Shown here: positions 8,349 through 17,801 of the stretch, in pieces
Position numbering within the stretch: position 1 is the stretch's first letter
Layout: each line of letters opens with the position of its first letter
DNA from: Halioglobus sp.
GTDB taxonomy: Bacteria > Pseudomonadota > Gammaproteobacteria > Pseudomonadales > Halieaceae
Length of the DNA: 64,000 bases
NCBI GenBank assembly: GCA_029246385.1
Contig: JAQWNG010000015.1
Coordinates: 124,001-188,000, forward strand
Reading direction: 5' to 3'
Notes under the pieces: model-generated
What the model saw: only the letters and a program-made list of their open reading frames with translations
Told to the model about the DNA's origin: nothing
Database searches by the model: none
Program-made: the position numbers and the translations under genes

Positions 8349-9230
8349 TTATGGCCAACCTGCTTTGGGACGGTCCACTCGAACCACTTCAATCTTCCCG
8401 GTTTTTTCCGCAGCTGCCAGTGCGCTATCAGCTGATATCGCCGTCATAGCGAACAAGGTTTTTCCATCTATGCCGCCCAGCATGCAAGCATAACAGGGCT
8501 GACTAGTTTTTATTCGCCTTATAACCTCACCTCCCTTTGCAACCAGTATCACCTCAGGGCCGAGAGCGTTCGCCACCCAAATCTGACCTTCATCGTTAAG
8601 ACAAATACCATCAGGCGCAACATCATCAAGGGTAGCCCAAATTCGACGGTCGCTAAGAGACTTATCGGCATTGATGGTGAAGGCAGTCAGACGACTCGCT
8701 AATGTTTCAGCCACAATAAGCGTGCTCCCATCAGGCGTAATAACACTACCATTTGGAAAGTGCATATCGGCTGCGGCTAGATAAACCGTTCCATCGGCAT
8801 CGATACGCACTAGGTTTGTAGAAGGATGATTGCTAATCACGTCGGCACCACGCTCGTGCAACTCCGCGTCAAGGTCAAAACCAAAGTTGCCCACCCAGGC
8901 ACTGCCGTCCGCATCGACCACCATATCGTTACACAAATGCGCCGTCAGATGACTGACATCAGCGTGCAGTGTCAAACCTGTCGGCCCTGCGCGCTTGACT
9001 ACCCGCTCCTTCATCGCAACAACCAATAAACACCCATCTGGCAACCAACCAATCCCGGACGGCTGGTCGTCCAGTGTTAATTCGGTACGCACCTCCCCTA
9101 GTTCATCCACCGACCTCACAGCATGCGCATAAAAGTCGCTGAACCATAAGCGCCCCGCGCGCCAGCGCGGGCCTTCACCAAAATGCAGCCCCTCCAATAA
9201 AACCGCTGTATCTGTCATCCTAATATCCAT
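8349..9230 (-). CDS. SMP-30/gluconolactonase-like hydrolase
   Basis: A 293-residue six-bladed beta-propeller of the SMP-30/gluconolaconase/LRE family, calcium- or zinc-dependent lactone hydrolases. Metal-site motifs are visible: GEGPRW with Glu19, the CNDMVVDADGSAWVGN segment carrying the Asn and Asp ligands, and APDGICLNDEGQIWVAN with the second Asp. The first ATG (9228-9230) and a second at residue 5 are both possible. The gene stands alone between the CTERM gene and the M13 peptidase. Substrate is unknown; a lactone made by the nearby Baeyer-Villiger-type monooxygenase is a speculative option. Confidence 0.85.
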   Translation of the reverse strand: MDIRMTDTAVLLEGLHFGEGPRWRAGRLWFSDFYAHAVRSVDELGEVRTELTLDDQPSGIGWLPDGCLLVVAMKERVVKRAGPTGLTLHADVSHLTAHLCNDMVVDADGSAWVGNFGFDLDAELHERGADVISNHPSTNLVRIDADGTVYLAAADMHFPNGSVITPDGSTLIVAETLASRLTAFTINADKSLSDRRIWATLDDVAPDGICLNDEGQIWVANALGPEVILVAKGGEVIRRIKTSQPCYACMLGGIDGKTLFAMTAISADSALAAAEKTGKIEVVRVDRPKAGWP

Positions 9231-9426
9231 CTGATATCTATTATGGTGTCCCGAGTATAGCGGAGTTTATAGAGTTAGATTGCATCGTAGAAATGACGGT
9301 GTCAAAAAAGCGGTAAAACCAATACCCCCAACGTGTAGAGATTAGTACCGCGCATGTATGATTTAACGCATAATGGATAAAGATATTATGCAGCCCACCA
9401 CCTATGACATATTTCGAGGTAAAGTC

Positions 9427-11472
9427 ATGCGCACATCGTTTCTGCTAGCGGTTTATGCGGTTAATTGTATGATTACTTTTATACCCTGTGCTGCAGCAGC
9501 CCCGTCTACCTCACCAACGGCCGCGCTAGGTACATTTGGCATCGACACCCTCCAAATGGACCGCAGCATCGAGCCAGGTGATGACTTCTACCGCTACGTT
9601 AACGGCAGATGGCTGGAGAATACGCCCATTCCCGCCGATAAATCGCGCTACGGCAGCTTCGACGTGTTGCGCGATAAATCAGAAACAGACTTGCATGTTC
9701 TGCTCAATGAGCACATTAAGTCGCCACAGATTGACCCGACGTTAAAAAAAGTTGTCGACCTGTATATCTCTTGGATGGACGAGGCGACCATCGAGAAGCG
9801 CGGCATAGAACCTTTAAAGCCAGACCTCGATCGCATCGCAGCAGTAAAAAACAAAGCGGATTTAATGGAGCTGATCGGCAGTCCGCAGATGAGCGCTCCG
9901 TTTGGCTTCGGCATACAGCCGGATCCCGCTGACACGACACGCTACAAGGTATTCATCGGCCAAGCGGGGTTGGGTATGGGGCGTGACTATTACCTTAACA
10001 AAGGCGCAGAGTACGATGCATTTCGCGCCGCCTATCAGAACCACATTGCTACGATTTTACAACTGACAGGTGATGCAGATTCACGTAATAGCGCGGCAGC
10101 AGTTTTCGAGCTTGAGATGACACTTGCGCCGCTGCAGTGGAGCCCGGCTCGACAGCGTGATGTTCAGGCAACATATAATCCGATGAGCCGTGAGGGCCTC
10201 ACACAGCTGGCCCCTAATGTCGACTGGCCAGTCGTTTTAGAGGCTTCCGGACTCGGGGACATCCAGCATGTGGTCGTTGGCGAGGTCTCTGCCATTGCTG
10301 ATGGTGCCTCCCTACTCGATTCAGTTCCTTTGAGCACCTGGAAAAAATACCTAACGTTCCATCGCGCAAGCGACACAGCAAGCCTACTACCGAAAGACTT
10401 CGATCAAGCCAATTTCGATTTCAACAGTCGGATCATGCGCGGCGTGAAAGAACAGCGTGACCGCTGGAAGCGTGGCGTCACTCTGGTTGACCGCAACATG
10501 GGCGACGGCCTCGGAAAGGCTTACGTAAAGAAACATTTTCCGCCAAAGCACAAAGCGCAAATGGAACAGCTGGTAAATAATCTACTCACGGCATTAAAAA
10601 CTCGTATCGACACACTAACTTGGATGGATAATGCGACGCGCATTGAAGCCTTGAAAAAATTAGCCACCTTCGATCCACGTATTGGTTATCCCGCAACATG
10701 GCGTGACTATTCAGGGCTGATCATTAAGCCAAATACGCTATTTGAAAACGTTCAAAATGCCCGACAATTCGAATGGGAGCGGCGCGTTAGCCGGCTAAAG
10801 GAACCGGTAGACCGAGACGAGTGGCATATGACGCCATCGACTGTAAACGCCTATTACTCACCGCTCATGAATCAGATTACCTTTCCCGCTGCCATATTGC
10901 AGCCACCATTTTTCGACGCTAATGCAGATCCGGCGGTCAACTATGGAGGCATTGGCGCAGTGATCGGCCATGAGATCGGTCACGGCTTTGACGACCAAGG
11001 CCGTGAATTTGACGAGAACGGTCGAATTCGCAACTGGTGGACACCTGCAACGCTTAAGCGTTTTTCAGCTGCTACGAAAGAACTGGGAGAGCAATACAGT
11101 GCCTACTGCCCCATCCCCGGAGACGACAAAACTTGTGTTAACGGCGCCCTCACGATGGGCGAAAATATCGGTGACCTAGGCGGCATGCAGATGGCCCATA
11201 CGGCCTACAGAGTATCCCTGCTGGGACGCGAAGCGCCAGTGATCGAAGGCTTCACCGGCGATCAACGTTTCTTTATGGCTTGGGCGCAGGTCTGGCGGGG
11301 TAAGTCTCGCAATGACGCACTGCTTAATTTGCTGCTCACCAATCCACACGCTCCAGAAATGGTGCGTGGTCAAAATCCCCAGCGCAATATTGACGCATGG
11401 TATGAGGCCTTCGACGTCACCGAAGATGACGCTATGTACCTGCACCCAGACAGTCGCGTGCGTATTTGGTAA
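9427..11472 (+). CDS. M13 family (neprilysin/PepO-type) metallopeptidase
   Basis: A 681-residue exported zinc endopeptidase that cleaves oligopeptides in the periplasm. The ATG at 9427 is preferred to 9373: GAGG sits seven bases upstream and it begins a signal peptide (MRTSFLLAVYAVNCMITF...CAAAA). The HEIGH zinc motif is at 515-519 within VIGHEIGHGFDDQG, the third ligand Glu579 is in GENIGDLGG, and the M13 NAYYSPLMNQITFPAAIL block precedes the zinc site. The C-terminus ends in RVRIW, like the usual CxVW of the family. Length and domain order are normal and the gene is monocistronic. Confidence 0.95.
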   Translation: MRTSFLLAVYAVNCMITFIPCAAAAPSTSPTAALGTFGIDTLQMDRSIEPGDDFYRYVNGRWLENTPIPADKSRYGSFDVLRDKSETDLHVLLNEHIKSPQIDPTLKKVVDLYISWMDEATIEKRGIEPLKPDLDRIAAVKNKADLMELIGSPQMSAPFGFGIQPDPADTTRYKVFIGQAGLGMGRDYYLNKGAEYDAFRAAYQNHIATILQLTGDADSRNSAAAVFELEMTLAPLQWSPARQRDVQATYNPMSREGLTQLAPNVDWPVVLEASGLGDIQHVVVGEVSAIADGASLLDSVPLSTWKKYLTFHRASDTASLLPKDFDQANFDFNSRIMRGVKEQRDRWKRGVTLVDRNMGDGLGKAYVKKHFPPKHKAQMEQLVNNLLTALKTRIDTLTWMDNATRIEALKKLATFDPRIGYPATWRDYSGLIIKPNTLFENVQNARQFEWERRVSRLKEPVDRDEWHMTPSTVNAYYSPLMNQITFPAAILQPPFFDANADPAVNYGGIGAVIGHEIGHGFDDQGREFDENGRIRNWWTPATLKRFSAATKELGEQYSAYCPIPGDDKTCVNGALTMGENIGDLGGMQMAHTAYRVSLLGREAPVIEGFTGDQRFFMAWAQVWRGKSRNDALLNLLLTNPHAPEMVRGQNPQRNIDAWYEAFDVTEDDAMYLHPDSRVRIW

Positions 11473-11605
11473 CATACACTGCCAGTGCGCGGACCATCGT
11501 TGACAGCCCAGAGCGATCACCGTTACTTCGCAGAGTGTTCGGTAAGCTTATCGCTGCCCCTGATACACGCGGCGTGATACCGTCAGGCAGTAACTATTCC
11601 ATTGA

Positions 11606-13045
11606 TCAGGCGACATCATATTCCTGCAACCCCGTCGCCTCATGCAGGCGCTTATACTCTTTGAAATTTCCGGCAAAAAGAAAAGAGGCATGCCCTGAGT
11701 CATTCGTGTAATAGCTGTTGCAGTCAGGCGAGCCCCAGCTAAATTTGGCATACTTTTCATCCATCGTATTATTGTAGCTTTGAAACTCTTCCCTCTTCAC
11801 ATCTAGGGATTGCTTGCCAGCAGCGCGCAGATCTGACAACAAACCCACTATAGTTTGGACGTTGCGTTCAGCAGTAATGAAGTAAGAGACATTCAATACC
11901 AAACCGTTTGGACCCACAGCGAAAAAGAAATTGGGAAAGTCGGGCACTGAAATACCCTTGTGAGCTCGCGGCTCATCTCCCATCACAGCACCGAGGTTTG
12001 CGCCGTTACGCCCAATTACATCAAAACGGTCATAATCCAATATCTTATACCCGGTACAGTAGATAATCACGTCGGCCTCGATCTCTCGGCCGCCGCTGGT
12101 GACGATCCCCGAGGGCGTTATTTGATCAAGCCCTTCTCCTATCAATTCGACGTTGTCTCGGTTCAATGCCGGATAAAAGTCATCTGATACCAGGCCTCGC
12201 TTGCAACCGTAACGCGTATCCGGCGTCAGCACCTTGCGCAGTGCGGGATCATCAATGGCTCGATTGATAAACTTCTCTACCATACCCTCAAACTGACTCA
12301 TGCGCTTGTGGCCATTGGTCACCGCATACTCTACTTGACCCATGAGAAGACTCTGCACCCAACGAGTCAGCTTAATCAGCGTTGGAAAATGGCGAAACCG
12401 CCAGCGCTGTCCAGCGCTATACTCTTTGCGCCCTCGAGGCATAATCCAATTAGCGGAGCGCTGTAATACTGTCAGTTGCCCCGCCTTTTTGGCCACCTCC
12501 GGAACAATCTGCACTGCGCTGGCGGCAGAGCCGACCACCACCACACGTTTGCCTTTGAGATCCACATCGTGATTCCAGCGCGTCGCGTGCCAACTATCGC
12601 CCTTGAAACTGTCGATGCCTTCGACGCTAGGGTATAGGGCCGTATGCTGGTTACCCATTGCATTGATGAGAATATCAAAGGCACCGAGCGGACCCGTCTC
12701 AGACTCCAATTGCCATTGACCTGATTGTTCATATTCAGCACGAACAATACGGGTATTGAACTCCATATGCGGATCAAGGCCAAACTCTGTTGCACATTTC
12801 GCGAGATAAGCCTGTATCTCGGCGAAGCCCACGAAGCTCGCACTCCAGTCCGGATTAGGCGCATAAGAAAAAGAGTAGGAGTGGGCCCAGACGTCACAGG
12901 CCAAGCCGGGATAAGAATGTAGACGCCATGTTCCGCCCGGAGCGTCGAGTACGTCGAAGATAGTAAAGTTTGAAAATCCTTGCTTCAGCAGTTCACGACC
13001 CGCGGCAATACCCGCAGGCCCAGACCCTATTATAGCGATACGCAT
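11606..13045 (-). CDS. FAD-dependent monooxygenase, Baeyer-Villiger type
   Basis: A 479-residue flavoprotein monooxygenase using NADPH and O2. The FAD Rossmann motif is GSGPAG at residues 7-12. The Baeyer-Villiger signature FxGxxxHxxxW is exact at 147-157 (FKGDSWHATRW), and a second dinucleotide motif GSAASA lies at 172-177. Such enzymes convert ketones to esters or lactones, or oxidise heteroatoms; plain flavin-containing monooxygenases share part of the motif. It precedes a VOC protein gene on the opposite end of a 170-base gap. A role with ketone intermediates such as steroids is possible but unsupported by linkage. Confidence 0.88.
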   Translation of the reverse strand: MRIAIIGSGPAGIAAGRELLKQGFSNFTIFDVLDAPGGTWRLHSYPGLACDVWAHSYSFSYAPNPDWSASFVGFAEIQAYLAKCATEFGLDPHMEFNTRIVRAEYEQSGQWQLESETGPLGAFDILINAMGNQHTALYPSVEGIDSFKGDSWHATRWNHDVDLKGKRVVVVGSAASAVQIVPEVAKKAGQLTVLQRSANWIMPRGRKEYSAGQRWRFRHFPTLIKLTRWVQSLLMGQVEYAVTNGHKRMSQFEGMVEKFINRAIDDPALRKVLTPDTRYGCKRGLVSDDFYPALNRDNVELIGEGLDQITPSGIVTSGGREIEADVIIYCTGYKILDYDRFDVIGRNGANLGAVMGDEPRAHKGISVPDFPNFFFAVGPNGLVLNVSYFITAERNVQTIVGLLSDLRAAGKQSLDVKREEFQSYNNTMDEKYAKFSWGSPDCNSYYTNDSGHASFLFAGNFKEYKRLHEATGLQEYDVA

Positions 13046-13218
13046 TTTGGAGCAACCTGTAATAGTTTAAGATTAATTCAGTCATCATAATACTGAACAA
13101 CCCTACGCAGGCCTACTCATGCGTATCAATAATCCGTACCGGACGGGAAGTTGTTTTCTTCCCGGCGCGAACAAAACAACACCGGCGATGTTGCGCGTCA
13201 AGAAACGACAATAGATGC

Positions 13219-13677
13219 CTAGCGATACACCCAGCGTTTCTTTGGCTCGGTTCCGGGTTCATATTCTACTATCTGCACGTCGAACCAGATCGGCAGCAGG
13301 TATTGCACATAAAATGCATGCGTCGTTGTAGGAGCAATGACCAGGTCGTCGTACTCCTTTATGCGCAAACGATCGTCTTTTGCCTGCCACTGCTTACATT
13401 TCGCTAACAGGTCATCAACCTCCGAACGGCTTTCATATAAAAAACCTAGATGATCATAACCAGGCGAGTGCAGATACTCGTCCTGCTCCATCAACAGCAG
13501 GAACTGACTGACCTCATCGTCTGTCGCTAACAGTAAACCTGCGGTATCGAATAAAGGAACGTCTATCGCGTTAAAATCGAATACCTCACTGTAAAAAGTC
13601 ACAATGGCGTCTCTATCGCGCTCAAGAGCACCTGGCGGAAAGGTCAATTCCATATGATTAAAGCGTAATGCAGGCAT
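13219..13677 (-). CDS. VOC superfamily protein
   Basis: A 152-residue single protein of the vicinal oxygen chelate (glyoxalase/bleomycin resistance/dioxygenase) superfamily. It opens with RFNHMELTFPPG, the first beta strand carrying the likely metal His, followed by a helix with FYSEVFDF, and later YDHLGFLYESRSEVDDLL, the second half with another His. Two beta-alpha-beta-beta-beta modules fit the length. The C-terminal 40 residues (IWFDVQIVEYEPGTEPKKRWVYR) complete the fold. Same strand as the flavin monooxygenase but about 170 bases upstream of it, so co-transcription is possible. Substrate unknown. Confidence 0.75.
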   Translation of the reverse strand: MPALRFNHMELTFPPGALERDRDAIVTFYSEVFDFNAIDVPLFDTAGLLLATDDEVSQFLLLMEQDEYLHSPGYDHLGFLYESRSEVDDLLAKCKQWQAKDDRLRIKEYDDLVIAPTTTHAFYVQYLLPIWFDVQIVEYEPGTEPKKRWVYR

Positions 13678-13833
13678 ACGATATTTCCCCTCAATTTTCT
13701 GTTTTAGGTAACAGATGCTTACCTTTCATCATGGTGCGTATTTAAGACAAACCTGCAATAGGCGAGCGCTGGCAGACTGCCCTATCACCCTCATACTCAG
13801 GGGCAACGTACGCACAATAACGGAAACGTTGCA

Positions 13834-14958
13834 TTAATCAAACAACATGGTCACGTAAGCACCAAAAAGAACCAAATGGACAACGCCGTGAATAACATTC
13901 GTCTTTTGGCTGGAAAATGTCACTACGGAGACGAGAATCGTGGTTAGAAGCAAAACGCTGTCAACAGGTTCTAATCCAAGAATAACTTTGTTTCCGGTTG
14001 TCAGGCTGATCATCATGATAACCGGAACAGTCAGGCCAATAGTAGCAACAGCTGAGCCAAGGCAAATGTTAATTGAACGCTGCAGTCGATTATCTACCGC
14101 CGATTTAAGCGCCGCCAAGCCTTCTGGCGCCAGAACGAGAAGTGCGATGATAACCCCCCCAAGTGCGACAGGTGCGCTAAAGGTCATCACCTGATAGTCG
14201 ATGATTTTGGCCATACTCTTAGACAGCAGAACGATAGGCAGCATATTAGCCAGAAGAAACACGACATGAAAGCCGACGGATTTCACTACAAGATCGCCAT
14301 GGCCCTGTACATCGTCAATTGACTCTCCCGGACCAACAAAGAATCCTCGGTGACGAAGCGTCTGCATAATCAGAAAAGCACCATAAAGCCCGGCCGATGC
14401 GGCGAGAGCAAATACCATCTGCGCAGCAGAATATGTACCCAATGCGCTAGATACAGTGAAGTTGGGGAGAATCAGGCTGAGAACGGCCAACGGTATCAAT
14501 ACCACTAGAAAGGTATTAGCACCCTGCAGGTTGTGCGCCTGCTCCACATGAGGAAGTCCGCCAAATAATAATGAGAGTCCGACGAGTCCGTTGAGTGCTA
14601 TCATTAAAACAGCAAACATCATGTCCCTGCCAAGCCCCGGGTTCTGGTCACCGTTAAGCATAACAGCCGAGATCATAACGACTTCGATACTAATCACCGA
14701 AAGCGTCAGAATAAGCGTGCCATAGGGTTCGCCAAGCTTAACTGCCAAGCAGTCAGCGTGGTGGACAACACCAAACGATAACCACAGCATGACGGGGAAC
14801 AACCAGGCAAATAACAATAAAGGAGCAGTCCAGCCCGACAGCTTGGACAGCCATTCGCCACCCAGCATCAGAAATACGACCAGCGTGATCAGGCCCACAA
14901 CAAGTCCCGATTCCCGCCTAATGATTTCCACTGGGACGTATGATTGCGATTTTTCCAT
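13834..14958 (-). CDS. chaA: Calcium/sodium:proton antiporter, ChaA type
   Basis: A 374-residue cation/proton exchanger of the CaCA superfamily in the inner membrane, with about eleven transmembrane segments. The first alpha-repeat is recognisable as KLGEPYGTLILTLSVISIEV with the acidic residue needed for ion binding, and the second repeat appears near APVALGGVIIALLVLAPEG. Family members export Ca2+, Na+ or K+ under salt or alkaline stress. Length is normal. It is transcribed alone. A small inverted repeat (GCAACGT/ACGTTGC) lies just after the stop codon. Confidence 0.9.
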   Translation of the reverse strand: MEKSQSYVPVEIIRRESGLVVGLITLVVFLMLGGEWLSKLSGWTAPLLLFAWLFPVMLWLSFGVVHHADCLAVKLGEPYGTLILTLSVISIEVVMISAVMLNGDQNPGLGRDMMFAVLMIALNGLVGLSLLFGGLPHVEQAHNLQGANTFLVVLIPLAVLSLILPNFTVSSALGTYSAAQMVFALAASAGLYGAFLIMQTLRHRGFFVGPGESIDDVQGHGDLVVKSVGFHVVFLLANMLPIVLLSKSMAKIIDYQVMTFSAPVALGGVIIALLVLAPEGLAALKSAVDNRLQRSINICLGSAVATIGLTVPVIMMISLTTGNKVILGLEPVDSVLLLTTILVSVVTFSSQKTNVIHGVVHLVLFGAYVTMLFD

Positions 14959-15094
14959 TTTCCTATTTGCCGATTACTAGTCTATGGATGCATTGTATAA
15001 ATTAATGGTGGTAGTTCCAGATTGCAGCTTTTTCTCAAGTCAGGCAGAGTGCCACCCTCATCGAACCTGATAATACGATACTACCGTATAAAAG

Positions 15095-15116
15095 CTTTTT
15101 GGCCGACACCAAAAAG
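15095..15116. terminator. Candidate bidirectional hairpin between LysM-protein and chaA genes
   Basis: CTTTTTGG (15095-15102) and CCAAAAAG (15109-15116) form an 8-bp stem with a six-base loop, flanked by A/T-rich sequence. It lies between the upstream region of chaA and the end of the LysM gene, so its use as a terminator is uncertain. Confidence 0.3.
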
Positions 15117-15243
15117 ATCAACCACTTTTTAGACGATGTGTAACTGCCGATCACTGTTATGTCGCATCATCCAATAGAGGCTTTTTTTGACAGCATGCAG
15201 GCAAACCGTGCGAGATTATCTAACGACTGCGAAAGCACTGTCT

Positions 15244-16167
15244 CTAGCCCTTGGAAATTTTTAGCACTTGGCCGATCTTGAGAAAATCATTGATGCGACC
15301 GTTTGTCTGACGTAAATGTTGAACACTGGTACCATAGCGAATTGCAATATCCCAGAGCGTATCGCCACGATTAACGCGATACATCATTTCGTTGCTGGCA
15401 AGCCGCTCCGCCCCGCCAGCATCATTGGCCAATAGGTTTGTATCGGGCAACTGCAGTTTCTGGCCAACCTTTATCAGATTTGAGCGCAGCCCATTTGTCG
15501 CACGCAGTTGCGCCACGCGAACACCCGTTCGGGCAGCAATACCTGATAGGGTGTCACCCCGACGGACTATATACCCTTGACCGCGTTCGCCCGCTTGCAT
15601 AGATCTTGACATCCCTGCTAGCCTAGTTTCGTAACGCTCGACAAATACGGCGACATGGTAATGAGGAGGACGCCGCTCACGAGTAACGTCGATAACTCGA
15701 TCCTTTTCAAGGGCAAGCAGCGTTTTTTCGAGCCAGGAATGACACTTTCGTTCCCTTGGAATCCTCAGATCAATTGCCATACCCGCCGGGTGCACAGATT
15801 TTCTCGCAGAGTTGGCCGGCTGTCGATTTACAGGCCTCAACAAACTGGTTACCGTAAGCTTCTCGCCACAGGCTCTATGATATTGAGCGCTGAGCCTATC
15901 CAAAAATATGCTGGCGCCGGGTACGACATATGGAAATGAGACATCATGTAATACCAAGTGACTGTCTGTATTCACTCTGACTAGTCGGCCGGTATCGACC
16001 ATGCCACGGACCGACCTTGAACTCTTCACAAAGGTATAACCGTAGGCATGCGCTGCGCGATACTGGTTCTCGATGGAAGCGGGTGAGCCCTTTAGAGATT
16101 GTGCCTGCGCTGAGCCGACGCTCAGTGGGGCTAGGAGGACGAGTGCCGTGGCAATTAGATTTTTCAC
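15244..16167 (-). CDS. Exported M15-like (DUF5715) protein with two LysM domains
   Basis: A 307-residue envelope protein. It has a signal peptide (1-22, ending SAQAQ), then a domain with the D,D-peptidase zinc signature S-x-H-x2-G-x-A-x-D (S124, H126, G129, A131, D133 in SVHPAGMAIDL) and HYH at 169-171. Two LysM repeats follow (about 198-243 and 260-305; YIVRRGDTLSGIAARTG and YRVNRGDTLWDIAIRYG) that bind peptidoglycan. It is probably a periplasmic peptidoglycan carboxypeptidase or a catalytically altered relative. The gene is isolated, with 285 bases to chaA and 360 bases upstream. Confidence 0.82.
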   Translation of the reverse strand: MKNLIATALVLLAPLSVGSAQAQSLKGSPASIENQYRAAHAYGYTFVKSSRSVRGMVDTGRLVRVNTDSHLVLHDVSFPYVVPGASIFLDRLSAQYHRACGEKLTVTSLLRPVNRQPANSARKSVHPAGMAIDLRIPRERKCHSWLEKTLLALEKDRVIDVTRERRPPHYHVAVFVERYETRLAGMSRSMQAGERGQGYIVRRGDTLSGIAARTGVRVAQLRATNGLRSNLIKVGQKLQLPDTNLLANDAGGAERLASNEMMYRVNRGDTLWDIAIRYGTSVQHLRQTNGRINDFLKIGQVLKISKG

Positions 16168-16527
16168 CTTGTTCCCCGCGTAAAGCTAAATTCTAGTAGT
16201 CACGTCAAGCGTTTATAATTTGCTTGGACTCAGTTAGAGCTTGATACTCTCGTGAATTGTCACGATTGTCCAGTATCTTATTGTATTTATTACCAATAAA
16301 TTTATTTTAGAGCTGTTTGAGGCAGCTTCTTCAGACCATACTTATGTCTGTGCCGGTGAAAAAGTCCGCATTTCTGCTTACCGCCTCATTAATGCGCCTT
16401 AAATGCTGCGCAATTACTACTTTTTGCGCTACAATATTGGGCTCGGTGACTTTTGCGCCTGTAGACTAGTGTTTAAGTCGCGTGTAAAACGCATGGACAA
16501 CGCAGTACACTAAAAATAGATGCCATA
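16168..16527. other. Intergenic region between divergent LysM and VPxPA-CTERM genes
   Basis: About 360 bases with no convincing ORF. It is AT-rich around 16270-16320 and must carry promoters for both divergent genes. A GG-N10-GC arrangement near 16442-16456 was examined for sigma-54 but does not match the rest of the consensus. Confidence 0.5.
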
Positions 16528-16899
16528 ATGACAATAAAACCAGCACAAAAATTCTTCAGACGTTTAGGCGCCTGGGCTTTGATTGCCTTTGCTTTCACAG
16601 CATTTAACACCAGAGCGACCGTTGTCGATCCCAAGGCGGGAAATAGCGAGTTCGGCGGCAGCCTTACACAGGTGAACCGCGGTACAATAGAGACTGAACT
16701 AAATACTAGCGCTGTAAGCACTGCTGCAAGAGATGTGGATGGCGTTTACACCAGTGAATTAGAGCCACTTGGGCAACCCATTAACGCGAACCCAGTCAAC
16801 ACCTCAGCAGTCCCCCTCCCCGCAGCAGCATGGATGTTTTTAGCTGCACTGCTGGGATTAGTGAGCGTCGCCAGGCGCAAACAGAAAAACGAGTCCTAA
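16528..16899 (+). CDS. Short VPLPA-CTERM exported protein
   Basis: A 123-residue protein that is little more than a signal peptide (1-30, ending NTRA), a 64-residue polar linker, and an exosortase-type sorting signal: VPLPA at 95-99, the hydrophobic AAWMFLAALLGLVSV, and ARRKQK. No domain is visible in the linker, which is rich in Asn, Ser, Thr and Asp. Its sorting signal closely parallels that of the frameshifted gene at 7756, so both are likely cargo of one exosortase encoded elsewhere. It may be a secreted matrix or surface polymer component, but function is unknown. Confidence 0.7.
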   Translation: MTIKPAQKFFRRLGAWALIAFAFTAFNTRATVVDPKAGNSEFGGSLTQVNRGTIETELNTSAVSTAARDVDGVYTSELEPLGQPINANPVNTSAVPLPAAAWMFLAALLGLVSVARRKQKNES

Positions 16900-17047
16900 A
16901 ACATACAGGCCCTAATCGCGGTGCAGTCAACCTTATAGGCTTGTCTGTCTAATTTTGGTATCGGCAAGGCGGTGGCTCCCATTGGTGGCTCACCGATTCT
17001 GTGGTCTGTATGATAATGTTGCGAGCCGCAAAGTGTCCTGATATATT

Positions 17048-17076
17048 TTTAAAGTGCGACGTTGGCTCTTTATAAT
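17048..17076 (+). promoter_or_regulatory. Candidate sigma-70 promoter of the acyl-CoA side-chain operon
   Basis: TTTAAA (17048-17053) and a perfect TATAAT (17071-17076) are 17 bases apart, about 95 bases before the likely start of the first operon gene. Read by eye; no operator for a steroid regulator was identified. Confidence 0.4.
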
Positions 17077-17172
17077 TGCATACATCAAAAGCATAGAAAT
17101 CGAATCCTCACCTTTTCGTAAGACTTTGTAGTGGTTGCGAATGGGGCAAGTACATCGCTCGGAGAAAACAAA

Positions 17173-17745
17173 TTGAGCAGACAAACTGAACCCCTTAGCG
17201 AATCGGAACTGCATGAAATTTCAGCTCTGGAAGAAAATCTGTTAACGTGCATAGGCGCCGAAGCTGGCCCATTTTTAGCTTGGGACACAGTTAATCGGTC
17301 AATGATTCGCCATTGGTGCGAAGCGATTGGCGATCAAAACCTCGCCTACAGTGATCCCACAATAGCAGAAACCCTAGGCGCGCCGAAAAACGCCGTCATT
17401 GCTCCGCCGACAATGATGCAGGCATGGACCATGACCGGATTTGGGGGACAGCATCCTTTAGGATCAGATACTCGTGAACAAAATCCCGCCATGCCATACC
17501 TCGACAAATACGGCTACTTAGCCGTTGTCGCGACAAACTGCGAGCAAGAATATCATGAGCCAATTTGCGAAGGAGATAACATCAGCAGCCACTCAATCAT
17601 TGAAACCATTTCCGAGCGCAAAAAAACTGCATTAGGGATTGGCTACTTTGTCACTCAGCTAACTGAATATCAAAACCAGCATGGTGCTACGGTTGGCACT
17701 ATGCGTTTTCGTATTCTCAAATACAAGCCGCTTCTATCCTCTTAA
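17173..17745 (+). CDS. MaoC-type hot-dog hydratase subunit (FAS1-like/ChsH2 N-domain-like)
   Basis: A 190-residue protein of the N-terminal MaoC/FAS1-like dehydratase family, similar to the MaoC half of ChsH2, which with ChsH1 hydrates the enoyl-CoA of a three-carbon steroid side chain. It carries NRSMIRHWCEAIGDQNLAYSDP and APPTMMQAW, typical of this subunit class. TTG at 17173 is preferred because GGAG lies eight bases upstream; GTG at 17131 would add 14 residues. Unlike actinobacterial ChsH2 it lacks the C-terminal DUF35 domain, which is encoded separately at 20672. First gene of the operon. Confidence 0.8.
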   Translation: MSRQTEPLSESELHEISALEENLLTCIGAEAGPFLAWDTVNRSMIRHWCEAIGDQNLAYSDPTIAETLGAPKNAVIAPPTMMQAWTMTGFGGQHPLGSDTREQNPAMPYLDKYGYLAVVATNCEQEYHEPICEGDNISSHSIIETISERKKTALGIGYFVTQLTEYQNQHGATVGTMRFRILKYKPLLSS

Positions 17746-17801
17746 AACCGCTCAAGCCGCAACAGACAAAAAAACAGATAGATTTGAGCAGAGAAAAATT
17801 T

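Noticed and set aside
16430-16460. Sigma-54 promoter before the short VPLPA-CTERM gene
   Set aside because: A GG-N10-GC spacing exists, but the intervening bases do not match TGGCACG or TTGCA.
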